Source: JAJUJL01 sp041736465
GTDB taxonomy: Bacteria; Chloroflexota; Anaerolineae; Anaerolineales; UBA4823
Assembly: GCA_041736465.1 (NCBI GenBank)
Contig: JBGSTO010000706.1
Span: 9,985 to 73,984, forward strand
Direction of reading: 5' to 3'
Length of the DNA: 64,000 nt
Part shown: positions 1-8,960 of the stretch, piece after piece
Layout of the letters: every line of letters begins with the position of its first letter
How positions within the stretch are numbered: the first letter of the stretch is position 1
Translations under genes and position numbers: made by a program
Notes under the pieces: model-generated
Seen by the model: the letters and a program-made list of their open reading frames with translations, nothing else
Told to the model about the DNA's origin: nothing
Databases searched by the model: none

Positions 1-1779
1 ATCAGCCTGCTGGGCAACCTGATGCTGGACGAGAAACAGGCGCATACGCTGGATGCTTTGCGCGTCTCTCCGGCAAGCGCCGCTCACCTGGTGCTCTCCA
101 AAGCGCTCACCGGCATTTTTTACTGTCTGCTGATGGCTGCGGTTGCCGCCTTTCTCAACAGGGAGCTGATCGTTCACTGGTGGCTGCTGTTCCTGGGAGT
201 GCTTGCCGGGTCGCTGTTTACCGTCTCCCTGGGGCTGCTGCTGGGCATGTCGATTGAGAATCGCGGGCAGATGACTCTTCTCGCCTGGGTGATGATTCTG
301 CCTCTGTTTCTGCCGCTCATATTCGTGATGATTGAAGAGCTTCTGCCCGCGTGGCTGGTAAAAGTCTCGACACTGATTCCGACGACAGGGTTGTTCAATT
401 TGATCCTGGCATCCTTCGCCGGCGAAATCGCCTGGCAGCCAACACTGCTGAGGATTGGCTGGAATCTGGCCTGCGCGGCTGTTGTGATGCTGGTGGTTAT
501 CTGGCAGGTGAAGCGCCAGGATGCCGGAGAGCAGGTAGATCTCGTTCCTGGGTGGCTGCGAAGATTTTTCCACACCCTGCGGCAAGAGACCCATCCGCCG
601 GCACACCTCCCGGAAACAGCTTCCGTAAAACCCAAATTACCGCGGGCAGCCTTAATCCCCGAACCGCAGGCAGCCAGACCGGTGCTGCAGAGCGGTCTGC
701 CGGCAAACCTGCGCATCATCTGGGCAATCGCTGCTAAAGATATGCGCGATGCCTTCCATAACAAGCTGATCCTGTCCATCTTCCTGGCAAGCATGTTCAT
801 CCTGCTGTCCAATTCGGCGCTGCCTCTGCTGATCGAGCGCAGCAGTGATCCAACCGTAATCGTGTACGATGAAGGGCAGTCAACCATACTGCGGGCGTGG
901 GCCATCGGCGAAGGCTTCCGGGTGCGCACAACCGACAGCCGGGAGGAGATGGAGTCTATCCTGACCAGCTCTCCGGTTACCTACCTGGGGATGGTACTGC
1001 CCTCAGATTTTGATGCCCGCGCCGGCAGCAGCCAACCAGTCGAGCTGCAGGGCTATGCCGCTCACTGGGCAGATAAAGAAAAAATAGCCGGATGGGTGAC
1101 CTTCTTTGAGGGGGAACTGAGCCAGGCATCCTGGAGCACAGTGCGGATTCAGTTAGCGGCTGAGCCGGTCTATCCTCCCTCCCAGTCTTCGGGACAGAAC
1201 GCTTTGCTCACGCTCTCGGTGGTCATCGTTCTGATCACAGTTGGGCTGGCGCTGGTGCCCATCCTGCTGGTCGAGGAAAAAGAAAGTCACACCCTGGCTG
1301 CCATGCTGGTTTCCCCTGCAAATATCTCCCTGGTGATCGCTGGAAAGGCATTGGCCGGGATGCTGTATTGTATGACGGCCGCGCTGGCAGGCATGATCTT
1401 AAACCGGGCAGTCTTCATCCACTGGGGGGTTGTTTTCCTGGTGGCTTTGGTCTGCGCCATATTCGTCGTCGCCACCGGCTTGCTGATCGGGATGCTTGCT
1501 AACAGCCCGACAGCGGCTGCTTCCATCGCCGGACCGCTGATCTTCTTGCTGTTGGTGCCGACCATGACCCGGGCTTTCAGACCTGAAGGCTGGCCCCGGT
1601 TGGTAAAAACCATCCTGGAGTGGCAGCCTGGCTCGCTGATGATCAACCTCTTCTCATTGCCCATGACACGCGATGTGCCGCTGAGCATCTTGTGGAGCAA
1701 TGCAGCCGCTTTGCTGGCAATGGCTGGTGGGCTCTTTCTCGCCGTGTATCTGGTTGCCCGGCGCAGTATGTACCGGTAA
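1..1779 (+). CDS. ABC-2 type transporter permease, two tandem halves (5' end outside window)
   Basis: The membrane part of an ABC exporter; substrate unknown. The frame is open back to base 1, so the true start lies upstream and the ATG at 22 is internal. Two homologous halves are visible. Each carries a cytoplasmic motif (DEKQAHTLDALRVSP near the start; EEKESHTLAAMLVSP about 410 residues later) followed by a similar run of five or six hydrophobic segments ending in a short basic tail. A hydrophilic linker of about 60 residues separates them, and an extracellular loop precedes the second motif. This is the ABC-2/NatB-like permease fold, apparently as an internal duplication. The stop overlaps the next start (TAATG), so the hydrolase is co-transcribed. 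The ATPase partner is probably upstream. Confidence 0.8.
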   Translation: MSLLGNLMLDEKQAHTLDALRVSPASAAHLVLSKALTGIFYCLLMAAVAAFLNRELIVHWWLLFLGVLAGSLFTVSLGLLLGMSIENRGQMTLLAWVMILPLFLPLIFVMIEELLPAWLVKVSTLIPTTGLFNLILASFAGEIAWQPTLLRIGWNLACAAVVMLVVIWQVKRQDAGEQVDLVPGWLRRFFHTLRQETHPPAHLPETASVKPKLPRAALIPEPQAARPVLQSGLPANLRIIWAIAAKDMRDAFHNKLILSIFLASMFILLSNSALPLLIERSSDPTVIVYDEGQSTILRAWAIGEGFRVRTTDSREEMESILTSSPVTYLGMVLPSDFDARAGSSQPVELQGYAAHWADKEKIAGWVTFFEGELSQASWSTVRIQLAAEPVYPPSQSSGQNALLTLSVVIVLITVGLALVPILLVEEKESHTLAAMLVSPANISLVIAGKALAGMLYCMTAALAGMILNRAVFIHWGVVFLVALVCAIFVVATGLLIGMLANSPTAAASIAGPLIFLLLVPTMTRAFRPEGWPRLVKTILEWQPGSLMINLFSLPMTRDVPLSILWSNAAALLAMAGGLFLAVYLVARRSMYR

Positions 1780-3377
1780 TGAACCTGTTCAGGCTTATCC
1801 TGCTTGTTCTGTTCGTCCCGAGCCTGGCGTCGTGTGGATCGACGTCGCCGGCCCAGACCGGCGAAACGGCAGGAACCAGCCCTGCGGCGGAAACCGCACC
1901 CATGGCGCCTGCCATCCTGCCCCCTCCGCAGACTCCGGGCGAGTACCTGCCTGCCGCCTGCCGCTTCACCCTGCCGCAGGACCTGGTCGAGGGCGTGGAT
2001 GTGGAATGCGGCTATCTTACAGTTCCCGAGCAGCGCAGTACCACCAGCGTGCATACCGGAAGGCTCATTCGCCTGGCGGTGGCGATCTTCCACCCACCGG
2101 GAGGCGCAGTCTACCCCGATCCGGTCATCTTCCTTACCGGCGGGCCAGGATTTAGCGCCATGGAAGCCATGTACTACCAGTTCGAGGCGCTCTCTGAAGC
2201 GCCTCACGCCGCGGGGCGCGATCTGCTGGTCTTCGACCAGCGCGGCATTGGCTTATCCCAACCTGCGCTCGATTGCCCGGGCTACGATCATTTCGCTCTG
2301 GAGAGCCTGCGCCTCCAGGCCGAAGGGCAGGCGCTCGATGATCAGCAAATGCTGGAAATTACCCTCGAGCAGCTATCCCTCTGCCGCGACGCCCTTGCAG
2401 GCATCGCCGATCTCTCCGCTTATCACACGGCTGCCAGCGCCGCAGATGTAAACGATCTGCGCCTGGCGCTCGGGTATGAGCAAATCAACCTGTGGGGCGG
2501 ATCCTACGGCAGCCGCCTTGCTCTGGAAGTCATGCGCCGATATCCGCAAACCTTGCGCAGTGTGATCCTGGATGCCATTTACCCTCCGGACGTTGACCTT
2601 TATGTATCGGCGCCGGCAAATTTCCACCGCTCGCTCGAGCGCATGTTCGCCAGCTGCGCGGAGAACCCGGTATGCGACCAGTCTCACCCGAACCTACGCC
2701 AGGTTTTTTATGATACCGTCGCCAGGTTGAATACGCAGCCGGTTGTAAGAGAGATCTGGGAACCAAACAGCGGCGAGGAAATCCAGGTGAAGCTGGATGG
2801 AAATACCCTGATTGGGTTAACTTTTCAACTGCTCTACGACAGTAAAATCCGCTACCTGCTGCCCAAGTACATCGCCGCCGCAAACCAGGGAGATTTCACC
2901 GCTTTCGACCGCATCCGCGAGGCAATCCTGATCCGGCAGAAATATTCCAGCCGGGGGATGATGTTTTCGGTGCAGTGCCACGAAGAGATCGCCTTCAGCA
3001 GCCTGGATGATTTCCAAAAGGAAGCGGCGAAATATCCGGAGTTGGCGAGCTTCTACCAGCAATCCATATTGGGAATGCTTACCTACCGCGTTTGCGAGAG
3101 TTGGGGCGCAGGCGCAGCAGATGAAAGCGCCAACCAGCCGGTGTACAGCGATATTCCCACATTGCTGTTCAGCGGTGAGTTCGATCCCATCACGCCGCCT
3201 TCCTGGGGGGCGCATACCGCCAGCACGCTGGAGAACGCCTACCATTACGAGTTCCCCGGCGTTGGGCATGGCGCCAGCGCCCTATCCGGCTGCCCGCGCC
3301 AGATGATGGTGGAATTTTTAGGCAATCCAGGCAGACCGCCGGATGACGCCTGCATCGCCAGCCTTCTCGATCCCTGA
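1779..3377 (+). CDS. Secreted lipoprotein alpha/beta hydrolase (TAP-like, peptidase S33-like)
   Basis: An exported hydrolase, probably an aminopeptidase or esterase. The ATG at 1779 overlaps the permease stop and gives a clean lipoprotein signal peptide (MNLFRLILLVLFVPSLASC, lipidated Cys19) followed by a Ser/Thr/Pro/Ala linker. In-frame codons upstream lie inside the permease gene and are not preferred. Alpha/beta-hydrolase features are in order: an oxyanion-type HGG-like turn (FLTGGPGFS), the DQRG stretch, the nucleophile elbow GGSYG, a cap, then a TAP-like C-terminal domain with the acid Asp in SGEFDPITP and the His in GVGHGAS. The 532 residues fit the TAP/SCO7095-like hydrolases. The substrate cannot be told from sequence. 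Confidence 0.85.
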   Translation: MNLFRLILLVLFVPSLASCGSTSPAQTGETAGTSPAAETAPMAPAILPPPQTPGEYLPAACRFTLPQDLVEGVDVECGYLTVPEQRSTTSVHTGRLIRLAVAIFHPPGGAVYPDPVIFLTGGPGFSAMEAMYYQFEALSEAPHAAGRDLLVFDQRGIGLSQPALDCPGYDHFALESLRLQAEGQALDDQQMLEITLEQLSLCRDALAGIADLSAYHTAASAADVNDLRLALGYEQINLWGGSYGSRLALEVMRRYPQTLRSVILDAIYPPDVDLYVSAPANFHRSLERMFASCAENPVCDQSHPNLRQVFYDTVARLNTQPVVREIWEPNSGEEIQVKLDGNTLIGLTFQLLYDSKIRYLLPKYIAAANQGDFTAFDRIREAILIRQKYSSRGMMFSVQCHEEIAFSSLDDFQKEAAKYPELASFYQQSILGMLTYRVCESWGAGAADESANQPVYSDIPTLLFSGEFDPITPPSWGAHTASTLENAYHYEFPGVGHGASALSGCPRQMMVEFLGNPGRPPDDACIASLLDP

Positions 3378-3383
3378 ACAAAT

Positions 3384-3422
3384 AAAAAAGAGCCTGATCT
3401 GCCAGGCAAATCAGGCTCTTAA
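3384..3422 (-). terminator. Rho-independent terminator of the S1-domain gene
   Basis: A perfect 11-bp stem (AAGAGCCTGAT at 3388-3398, ATCAGGCTCTT at 3410-3420) lies between two convergent genes. On the minus strand the stem is followed by a U-rich run (complement of 3383-3389), so it ends the minus-strand S1 gene. On the plus strand there is no T-run after the stem. Confidence 0.85.
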
Positions 3423-3441
3423 TGTTCAGATTGAAGGGCTG

Positions 3442-4695
3442 CTACTCGACGATTGTCTCGTCTTCGCCGCTCTTCGTCTCGTCCACTTCTTCAGCCATAA
3501 ACGTTTTGTAGTCGAGATCGGCATAATGGGGTGAATCCACTTTGCGCAGGCTCAGGCCGATGCGGCGCCGTTCGGCATCAATTTTAATGACTCGCAGCGT
3601 CAGCGTATCGCCTTCTTTGACCACCTCTTTAGGGTGACCGATGCGCTGCTCGCTCAGCTCTGAGACGTGAATCAGGCCTTCCAGATCTTCGCCCAGGCTG
3701 GCAAATGCGCCGAACTTGGTCAGGTGGGTGATCTTGCCTTCGATGAGCTGGCCTTCCTTGATGTGACCGACGCGCCGCACCCAGGGATCGTCCAGAAGCT
3801 GGCGGATGGATAAACCGATGCGTTTGCGGTCACGATCCACGCTGATGACTTTTACATCGACTTCCTGGCCCACTTTGAGCACCTCGTTCGGGTGCTGAAT
3901 ACGATCCCAGGAGATCTCAGAAAGATGTACCAGGCCATCAGCGCCGTCGATATTCACAAATGCGCCGAAATCAGCCACGCTGGTCACTCGCCCTTTGCGA
4001 ATGTCTCCCGGGTTCAGCTCATCCAGCAAGCGGTCTTTCAACGACTCGCGCGTTTCTTGCAGGGCAGAGCGTTCGGAAAGAATCAAACGGCGGCGCTCGC
4101 GATCCACCTCGATGATTTTCACGCTGATCTTATCACCGACCATCTTGCCCCAGCGCTGGTCTGGCGTATCTCCCGACATAGTGGCACGGCGCACCATGCT
4201 GATTTGAGACGCAGGCACAAAACCACGCAGACGCCCGATTGGCACCAACAACCCGCCCTTGTTGAAGCCGATGATCTTGCTGTCGTACACGTCGTTCGAT
4301 TCCAGCAGCGCTTCGGCTTCTTCCCAATCTCGCTCTTCGCGAGCGCGAGCATAGGACAATACTACATTGCCGTTTGCATCTTCTGGAACCAGCACGTAAA
4401 CGGGAATCTCATCTCCCACGCGGAGGCTGGCGCGCTCCTCAGCGGGGATAGATTCCAGTTCACGACCGGAAATCACACCTTCCGATTTGGTTCCAACACT
4501 CACCAGGATTTCATTCTCTCCCAGGGTGGCGACGATACCCGTACGGATTTCACCTTGTTTGGGGAAATCCAGGCCCAGTCCTTCCGCTTCCAACAGGGAC
4601 TCCATCGAAGCTGAATCTGGTTGTGGCTGTAGGACTTCTGCTTGCTCGCTTGCGGGCTGTCCCCCTTGCCCGATGATGACGTCTTTCTCTTCCAT
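3442..4695 (-). CDS. rpsA: S1 RNA-binding domain protein (ribosomal protein S1-like)
   Basis: A 417-residue protein with four S1 (OB-fold) repeats at about residues 48-117, 136-208, 229-298 and 314-384. The last two are the most canonical (VTSVADFGAFV...GLVHLSEIS; ITHLTKFGAFA...GLIHVSELS). The acidic, Gln-rich first 45 residues and the acidic tail are typical of four-domain S1 homologues of Gram-positive-type and Chloroflexota bacteria. The likely role is mRNA binding during translation initiation. GGAG lies 14 bases before the start. It is transcribed alone, divergent from the chelatase genes. The symbol is by family; the six-domain proteobacterial S1 differs in length. Confidence 0.88.
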   Translation of the reverse strand: MEEKDVIIGQGGQPASEQAEVLQPQPDSASMESLLEAEGLGLDFPKQGEIRTGIVATLGENEILVSVGTKSEGVISGRELESIPAEERASLRVGDEIPVYVLVPEDANGNVVLSYARAREERDWEEAEALLESNDVYDSKIIGFNKGGLLVPIGRLRGFVPASQISMVRRATMSGDTPDQRWGKMVGDKISVKIIEVDRERRRLILSERSALQETRESLKDRLLDELNPGDIRKGRVTSVADFGAFVNIDGADGLVHLSEISWDRIQHPNEVLKVGQEVDVKVISVDRDRKRIGLSIRQLLDDPWVRRVGHIKEGQLIEGKITHLTKFGAFASLGEDLEGLIHVSELSEQRIGHPKEVVKEGDTLTLRVIKIDAERRRIGLSLRKVDSPHYADLDYKTFMAEEVDETKSGEDETIVE

Positions 4696-4794
4696 AATAA
4701 AAAGCTTGCTCCAGGGGTGGATAGGATGTACATACCATTATAATTCGGAGCATTGAACTTGGCAACCTTCGCGAAAAATATCATTAGAGTGGGT

Positions 4795-4800
4795 TATAAT
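4795..4800 (+). promoter_or_regulatory. -10 element upstream of the chelatase operon
   Basis: A consensus TATAAT lies 20 bases before the ATG at 4820. I see no convincing -35 hexamer at 16-18 bases spacing, so this is only a partial promoter call. A GAGAGG ribosome-binding site precedes the ATG. Confidence 0.45.
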
Positions 4801-4819
4801 GCCTGCTTGAGAGGCGATA

Positions 4820-5923
4820 ATGCCGTATATCTATCCGTTTACTGCAATTGTTGCGCAGGAGCGCATGAAACGCGCCCTGGTACTGAATGCCGTTGATCCA
4901 CGCATCGGCGGAGTTCTGATCCGCGGCGAGCGGGGTACCGCCAAATCTACGGCAGCCAGAGCCTTAGCGGCATTGCTGCCGAAAGTTGCCCTGGTAGCAG
5001 ACTGCCGTTTCGGTTGTGACCCAGATCGCCCGACCACCTGGTGCACTGAATGCCGTGAGAGAGCTGAGCGCGGCCAGATGCTGCCGGTAGAACTGCGCAC
5101 AACGCCTTTCGTCAATTTACCCGTTTCGGCAACCGAAGACCGCGTGGTAGGCACCCTCGACATCGAAAAGGCTATCCAAAAAGGCGAGCGCCACTTCGAA
5201 CCCGGCGTACTGGCAGCCGCCAATCGTGGGCTGCTGTATATCGATGAGGTCAACCTTTTGGATGACCATGTCGTTGATCTTCTGCTTGACTCTGCAGCCA
5301 TGGGCATGAACATCGTCGAGCGGGAAGGCATCTCTTTCTCACACCCGGCGCGCTTCATCCTGGTCGGGACGATGAATCCCGAAGAAGGCGATCTGCGCCC
5401 GCAGCTGCTGGACCGGTTTGCGCTCTCGGTGGAAATTCACGGCATTCGCGATGCCCGTGAACGCGTACTCATCATGGAGCGAAACCTGGCCTTCGAAAGC
5501 AGCCCTGAAGATTTCCGCAAACAGTGGCTGCACTCTGAAGATGATCTGTCCCAACAGATTGACCAAGCGCGCCTGCTGGTGGATCAGGTTACCTACAGCC
5601 GCCGCGACCTGCTCTCCATTGCAGCGCTGAGCGCTTCGCTGAATGTTGATGGACATCGCGCCGACCTCGTTATCCTCAAGACGGCTCGCGCTCACGCAGC
5701 TTTCGAAGGGCGCAAAGCCATCACCGATCGTGATATCGCCCTGGCTGCCGAACTGGCGCTGCCCCACCGCATCAAGCGCGGCCCCTTCCACCAGGCTGAG
5801 ATCAGCATGGAAGACCTGCAGGAGCGCATCGAGCAGCTCCAGGGGCAGACCTTTTCTTCCGGCGAACCTGAACCGGTCCCGGATGAGAACCCTCAGCAAA
5901 ACCCCGAAAAAAAAAAGGGGTGA
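4820..5923 (+). CDS. chlI: Chelatase-type AAA+ ATPase (ChlI/BchI or CobS-like small subunit)
   Basis: A motor ATPase of the magnesium/cobalt chelatase family. Walker A is GERGTAKS (residues 36-43), Walker B with IDEVNLL is at about 141-147, and a four-Cys cluster (C62, C66, C75, C78) lies between them as in many ChlI proteins. The sensor motif GTMNPEEGDLRPQLLDRF follows. The 367-residue protein ends in an A10 run just where a ChlD would continue into its acidic linker and VWA domain, and that VWA domain is encoded in the -1 frame directly downstream. No other porphyrin or bacteriochlorophyll genes are nearby, so a cobalt chelatase or a generic MoxR-like chaperone role is as likely as magnesium chelation. 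Confidence 0.85.
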   Translation: MPYIYPFTAIVAQERMKRALVLNAVDPRIGGVLIRGERGTAKSTAARALAALLPKVALVADCRFGCDPDRPTTWCTECRERAERGQMLPVELRTTPFVNLPVSATEDRVVGTLDIEKAIQKGERHFEPGVLAAANRGLLYIDEVNLLDDHVVDLLLDSAAMGMNIVEREGISFSHPARFILVGTMNPEEGDLRPQLLDRFALSVEIHGIRDARERVLIMERNLAFESSPEDFRKQWLHSEDDLSQQIDQARLLVDQVTYSRRDLLSIAALSASLNVDGHRADLVILKTARAHAAFEGRKAITDRDIALAAELALPHRIKRGPFHQAEISMEDLQERIEQLQGQTFSSGEPEPVPDENPQQNPEKKKG

Positions 5924-5951
5924 GTCCGGAGATTTTACCGGAAGAGGACTC
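5907..5951 (+). promoter_or_regulatory. Candidate programmed -1 frameshift site (slippery A10 plus hairpin)
   Basis: Ten A residues (5907-5916) followed by G make the zero-frame codons AAA AAG, that is A AAA AAG at 5911-5917, the heptamer of dnaX frameshifting. Four bases further a 6-bp stem, GAGTCC (5922-5927) with GGACTC (5946-5951), could act as stimulator. A -1 slip fuses the ATPase (frame ending at 5923) to the VWA frame, giving about 683 residues, the size of ChlD. I see no Shine-Dalgarno-like stimulator upstream. Transcriptional slippage on the A-run would have the same effect. Confidence 0.6.
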
Positions 5952-6870
5952 TAACCGACATCCCGCCGAGCCTGCGCCGCAGCAAGTCTTCGACACAGGC
6001 AGGGCAAACTGGTGGGAAGGCGGCGAAAAGGTTAAGATCGGGCAGTCTTTCATCCCCCGAAAAATCGAAAACCCTCTCGACCGGACGAGCCGCCGCCAGA
6101 GCGGTCGCCGGTCGCGCACCCGTACGGATCGAAAACGCGGCCGCTACATTCAAGCGCGCCCTTCTCCTGGCAAACCATACGACCTGGCTTTCGATGCCAC
6201 CCTGCGCGCCGCTGCCCCATTTCAACGACAGCGCAGCGAACTGCGCAAACGTGTGGCTTTTGCGGTGCGCTCGTCCGATTACCAGCGCAAGATTCGCATC
6301 AAGAAAGCTTCTAACCTGGTTTTGTTCGTGGTGGATGCCTCCTGGTCGATGGCAGTGGCTGAGCGCATGGCAGCTACCAAGGGCGCGATCCTGTCGCTGC
6401 TCACCGATGCATACCAACGCCGCGACCGGGTAGGACTGGTTGTTTTCCAGAAAGATCGCGCCACACTGGTGCTGCCGCCTACCAACTCGGTGCACCTGGC
6501 GCAGCGCTCCCTGGCAGACATCCCGGTTGGCGGTAAGACGCCGCTCTCCGCAGGCCTGATCATGGCGCACGAAGTCATCCGTAAAGAACGCATCGTGCAT
6601 CCGGACATCAATCCATTGATCATACTGCTGACCGATGGCGCCGGGAATGTATCGCTTACCAGCCTGCCGCCGCAGGAAGAAGCTCACCGTATCGCCGCTC
6701 AAGTTGCCGAGGATGAAATCCGCAGCGTGGTGATCAATATGGAACACGCCGCTTTTGACCAGGGATTGGCTCAATCTCTGGCTGAGCAGCTCCAGGCGCC
6801 CTGCTATACGCTCAACGAACTAAAGGCTGAAGCCCTGTATCAAAAGGTGCGCGCAGAGATGGCTGCGTAG
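5920..6870 (+). CDS. chlD: VWA domain protein, ChlD C-terminal-like chelatase subunit
   Basis: Starts at GTG 5920, overlapping the ATPase stop by 4 bases (GTGA). A proline/arginine-rich linker occupies residues 1-130. The VWA domain carries a complete MIDAS: D139-A-S141-W-S143, T207 in GGKTPL, and D239 in LLTDG. This is the integrin-I-like half of ChlD/BchD or CobT, which binds the AAA+ ring. As a separate 316-residue protein it lacks the AAA-like N-terminal half of a normal ChlD, which is what the upstream gene supplies. The gene is therefore probably expressed partly by coupled reinitiation and partly as a frameshift fusion. Confidence 0.8.
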   Translation: MSPEILPEEDSNRHPAEPAPQQVFDTGRANWWEGGEKVKIGQSFIPRKIENPLDRTSRRQSGRRSRTRTDRKRGRYIQARPSPGKPYDLAFDATLRAAAPFQRQRSELRKRVAFAVRSSDYQRKIRIKKASNLVLFVVDASWSMAVAERMAATKGAILSLLTDAYQRRDRVGLVVFQKDRATLVLPPTNSVHLAQRSLADIPVGGKTPLSAGLIMAHEVIRKERIVHPDINPLIILLTDGAGNVSLTSLPPQEEAHRIAAQVAEDEIRSVVINMEHAAFDQGLAQSLAEQLQAPCYTLNELKAEALYQKVRAEMAA

Positions 6871-6879
6871 GCGAAACAC

Positions 6880-8484
6880 GTGTCTCATCCTGCTCCCCAA
6901 GACAGATCGCTTTTGCTGTCCGTCAATGCCGGAATACAGCTGCGCAGATGGATTTTTATCCTGATGCTGAGCTTCGGGCTGGCTGCCTGCCAGGGCACGC
7001 TCGAACCTGCCTCTGGTGTGCAAACGCCCCCTCCTTCTACGACTGCTGCCTCCTTACCCGAAAAAACTCCGACTACGGAACCTGGCTCGTCGCCCACAAT
7101 GAGCCCAACGGCATCTATTGATGCTTCCCCCTCCGGGTTAGAGACTGCAACGCCGCCGGCAGATGCGTTCCCCGGCATTCAGGGGCCGAGTGCGCAGTAC
7201 ACGCTGACCGCAGTTCTGAATTACTCCGCTCATTACATTACCGTCGACCAGCAAATCGCCTATACCAATCGATCCAGCGATGTGCTGACAGACCTGCGCT
7301 TGATGGTCGAGCCGGCTTATTACCCGGGATCATTTCGCCTCAATGGCATCACCGTTCGGTCCGGACCGCAAATTGGAGAACCGGTCTGGGATACTGGTCA
7401 AATCTCGCTGTCGCTGCTATCTCCATTGTCGCCAGGTGAAAGTATAACGCTGGCATTGTCGTATGAAATCAACCTGCCGAAGCCGTCGCCATCCGAAGAA
7501 ACGCGCCCGGTCCCATTCGGATACACCGAACGCCAGACCAACCTGGTCGACTGGTACCCATTCATCCCTCCGTACCGGGATGGAAGCGGCTGGTTGGCCA
7601 ACAAAGCCTATTTTTTTGGCGAGCACCTGGCATATGAAGCCGCGAATTTCACCGTCAATCTACGCATATCGGATGAGAATTCTTTCCACGTCGTCGCTGC
7701 CAGTTCCCAGGCGCAAGTAGACGGCGAGTGGCGAAGATATCAGATCAACGATGCGCGTGGCTTTGCTTTTTCGGTGAGCACGCAGTACCAGGTAGAAAGC
7801 CTGCAAGTAGGAGCCGTTCAGGTCACCAGCTATACCTTTCCCTTTAATCCAACTGCCGGGGAAGCCGTTTTGGATACCACAGCCAAAGCGGTGGCTTTGT
7901 ACAGCGAGCTTTTTGGCCCTTACCCGCATGACACTCTGGCGGTGGTCGAAGCAAACTTCCTGGATGGGATGGAATACGACGGGCTGTACTTTCTGAGTAA
8001 TGGCTTCTACAATCTCTACCAGGGCACGCCGGCAGAATACCTGATCGCCATCGCTGCGCACGAGACCGCTCACCAGTGGTTTTACGGGCTGGTGGGCAAC
8101 GATCAGGGAAATGAACCCTGGTTGGATGAGGCCTTATGCACCTACAGCGAACGCCTGTTTTTTGAGCGCTACTACCCGGAAGCCCTGGACTGGTGGTGGA
8201 CTTACCGCATAAACTACTACCAACCGCGCGGCAGCGTGGATGGTAGCATCTATAATCCGGGGGGGTACCGGTCTTACCGGGATGCAGTCTATCTCAATGG
8301 GGCTGTCTTCATGGAAGAGCTGCGGAAGACCATTGGCGAGCAGGCATTCCGTTCTTTTTTACGCGACTACGTAGATCAGAATCGAAATAAGATTGCTACC
8401 GGTGAAGATTTTTTTGACCTGTTGAAGCAGTACACAACGGTAGACCTGAGCGAGATCAAAGCGCGCTTCTTTTCAGCGCCTTAA
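6880..8484 (+). CDS. M1 family zinc metallopeptidase, lipoprotein
   Basis: An exported aminopeptidase-like enzyme. The zinc site is textbook: H394-E395-T-A-H398 then 18 residues and E417 (HEXXH-X18-E). A lipobox (SFGLAAC, Cys37) follows a basic, hydrophobic segment, then a long Pro/Thr/Ser linker typical of Chloroflexota lipoproteins. GTG 6880 is chosen because it is the first start after the VWA stop; the 25 residues before the hydrophobic core are unusually long, and TTG 6913 is an alternative. The exopeptidase GXMEN motif of classical M1 aminopeptidases reads as GMEYDGL here, so substrate preference may differ. It is 9 bases from the chelatase operon and probably co-transcribed. Confidence 0.85.
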   Translation: MSHPAPQDRSLLLSVNAGIQLRRWIFILMLSFGLAACQGTLEPASGVQTPPPSTTAASLPEKTPTTEPGSSPTMSPTASIDASPSGLETATPPADAFPGIQGPSAQYTLTAVLNYSAHYITVDQQIAYTNRSSDVLTDLRLMVEPAYYPGSFRLNGITVRSGPQIGEPVWDTGQISLSLLSPLSPGESITLALSYEINLPKPSPSEETRPVPFGYTERQTNLVDWYPFIPPYRDGSGWLANKAYFFGEHLAYEAANFTVNLRISDENSFHVVAASSQAQVDGEWRRYQINDARGFAFSVSTQYQVESLQVGAVQVTSYTFPFNPTAGEAVLDTTAKAVALYSELFGPYPHDTLAVVEANFLDGMEYDGLYFLSNGFYNLYQGTPAEYLIAIAAHETAHQWFYGLVGNDQGNEPWLDEALCTYSERLFFERYYPEALDWWWTYRINYYQPRGSVDGSIYNPGGYRSYRDAVYLNGAVFMEELRKTIGEQAFRSFLRDYVDQNRNKIATGEDFFDLLKQYTTVDLSEIKARFFSAP

Positions 8485-8960
8485 GGGCTGCACTTAATGA
8501 TGGTTTATTTAACTCATTGATATTTAAAGAGTTAATATATCGTAGTATTCGTAGGGGGTGTGGATATGTGGAGAACCTTGTTTTCAGTCAAATTCACCCT
8601 CAGTGATATGGGAAGCAGCAGCAGTACACCCCACATTTACGGTTAAGGAGGTGTGTTTTTATCCCCAGGCGGAACGGGATGAAACGCGAGAAAGATTGGT
8701 GAGAATCGCCATCCCACACAGGAGCGCGGCTATATCGGGGAAGGGAAAAAAGACCCCCCATATATGGGGGTGGGCGGGCAGGTCATTTTTAGCACAAAAT
8801 AGCCAGTTTTCCCCAGATTAGAGGATTTATCCACAGTTTTTCGCGAGTTATCCACATCTGGCGGTGTGCGGGGGGACTTTCGGGTGTTTTTCTTAACCCT
8901 ATATATGGGGGTATCCTTGTCACATATAGATCGCCTATCGATAGTGTATGTGTTCAATTC
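8485..8960. other. Non-coding region with DnaA boxes: candidate replication origin (oriC)
   Basis: No credible gene occupies this stretch. Two perfect DnaA boxes (TTATCCACA) sit at 8827-8835 and 8848-8856, same orientation, 21 bases apart (two helical turns). One-mismatch matches occur at 8559-8567 and 8567-8575 (minus orientation) and 8659-8667. A 16-bp palindrome CCCCCATATATGGGGG (8755-8770) is partly repeated at 8897-8911, with ATATATGGGGGT common to both. CTATCGATAG (8935-8944) is another palindrome. An AT-rich stretch follows to about 9020 and could be the unwinding element. dnaA, dnaN and gyrase genes are absent from the window, so this remains a candidate. Confidence 0.55.

Noticed and set aside
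8558..8821. Open frame of 87 codons inside the DnaA-box region
   Set aside because: No ribosome-binding site, no recognisable protein content, and it crosses palindromes and DnaA-box near-matches.
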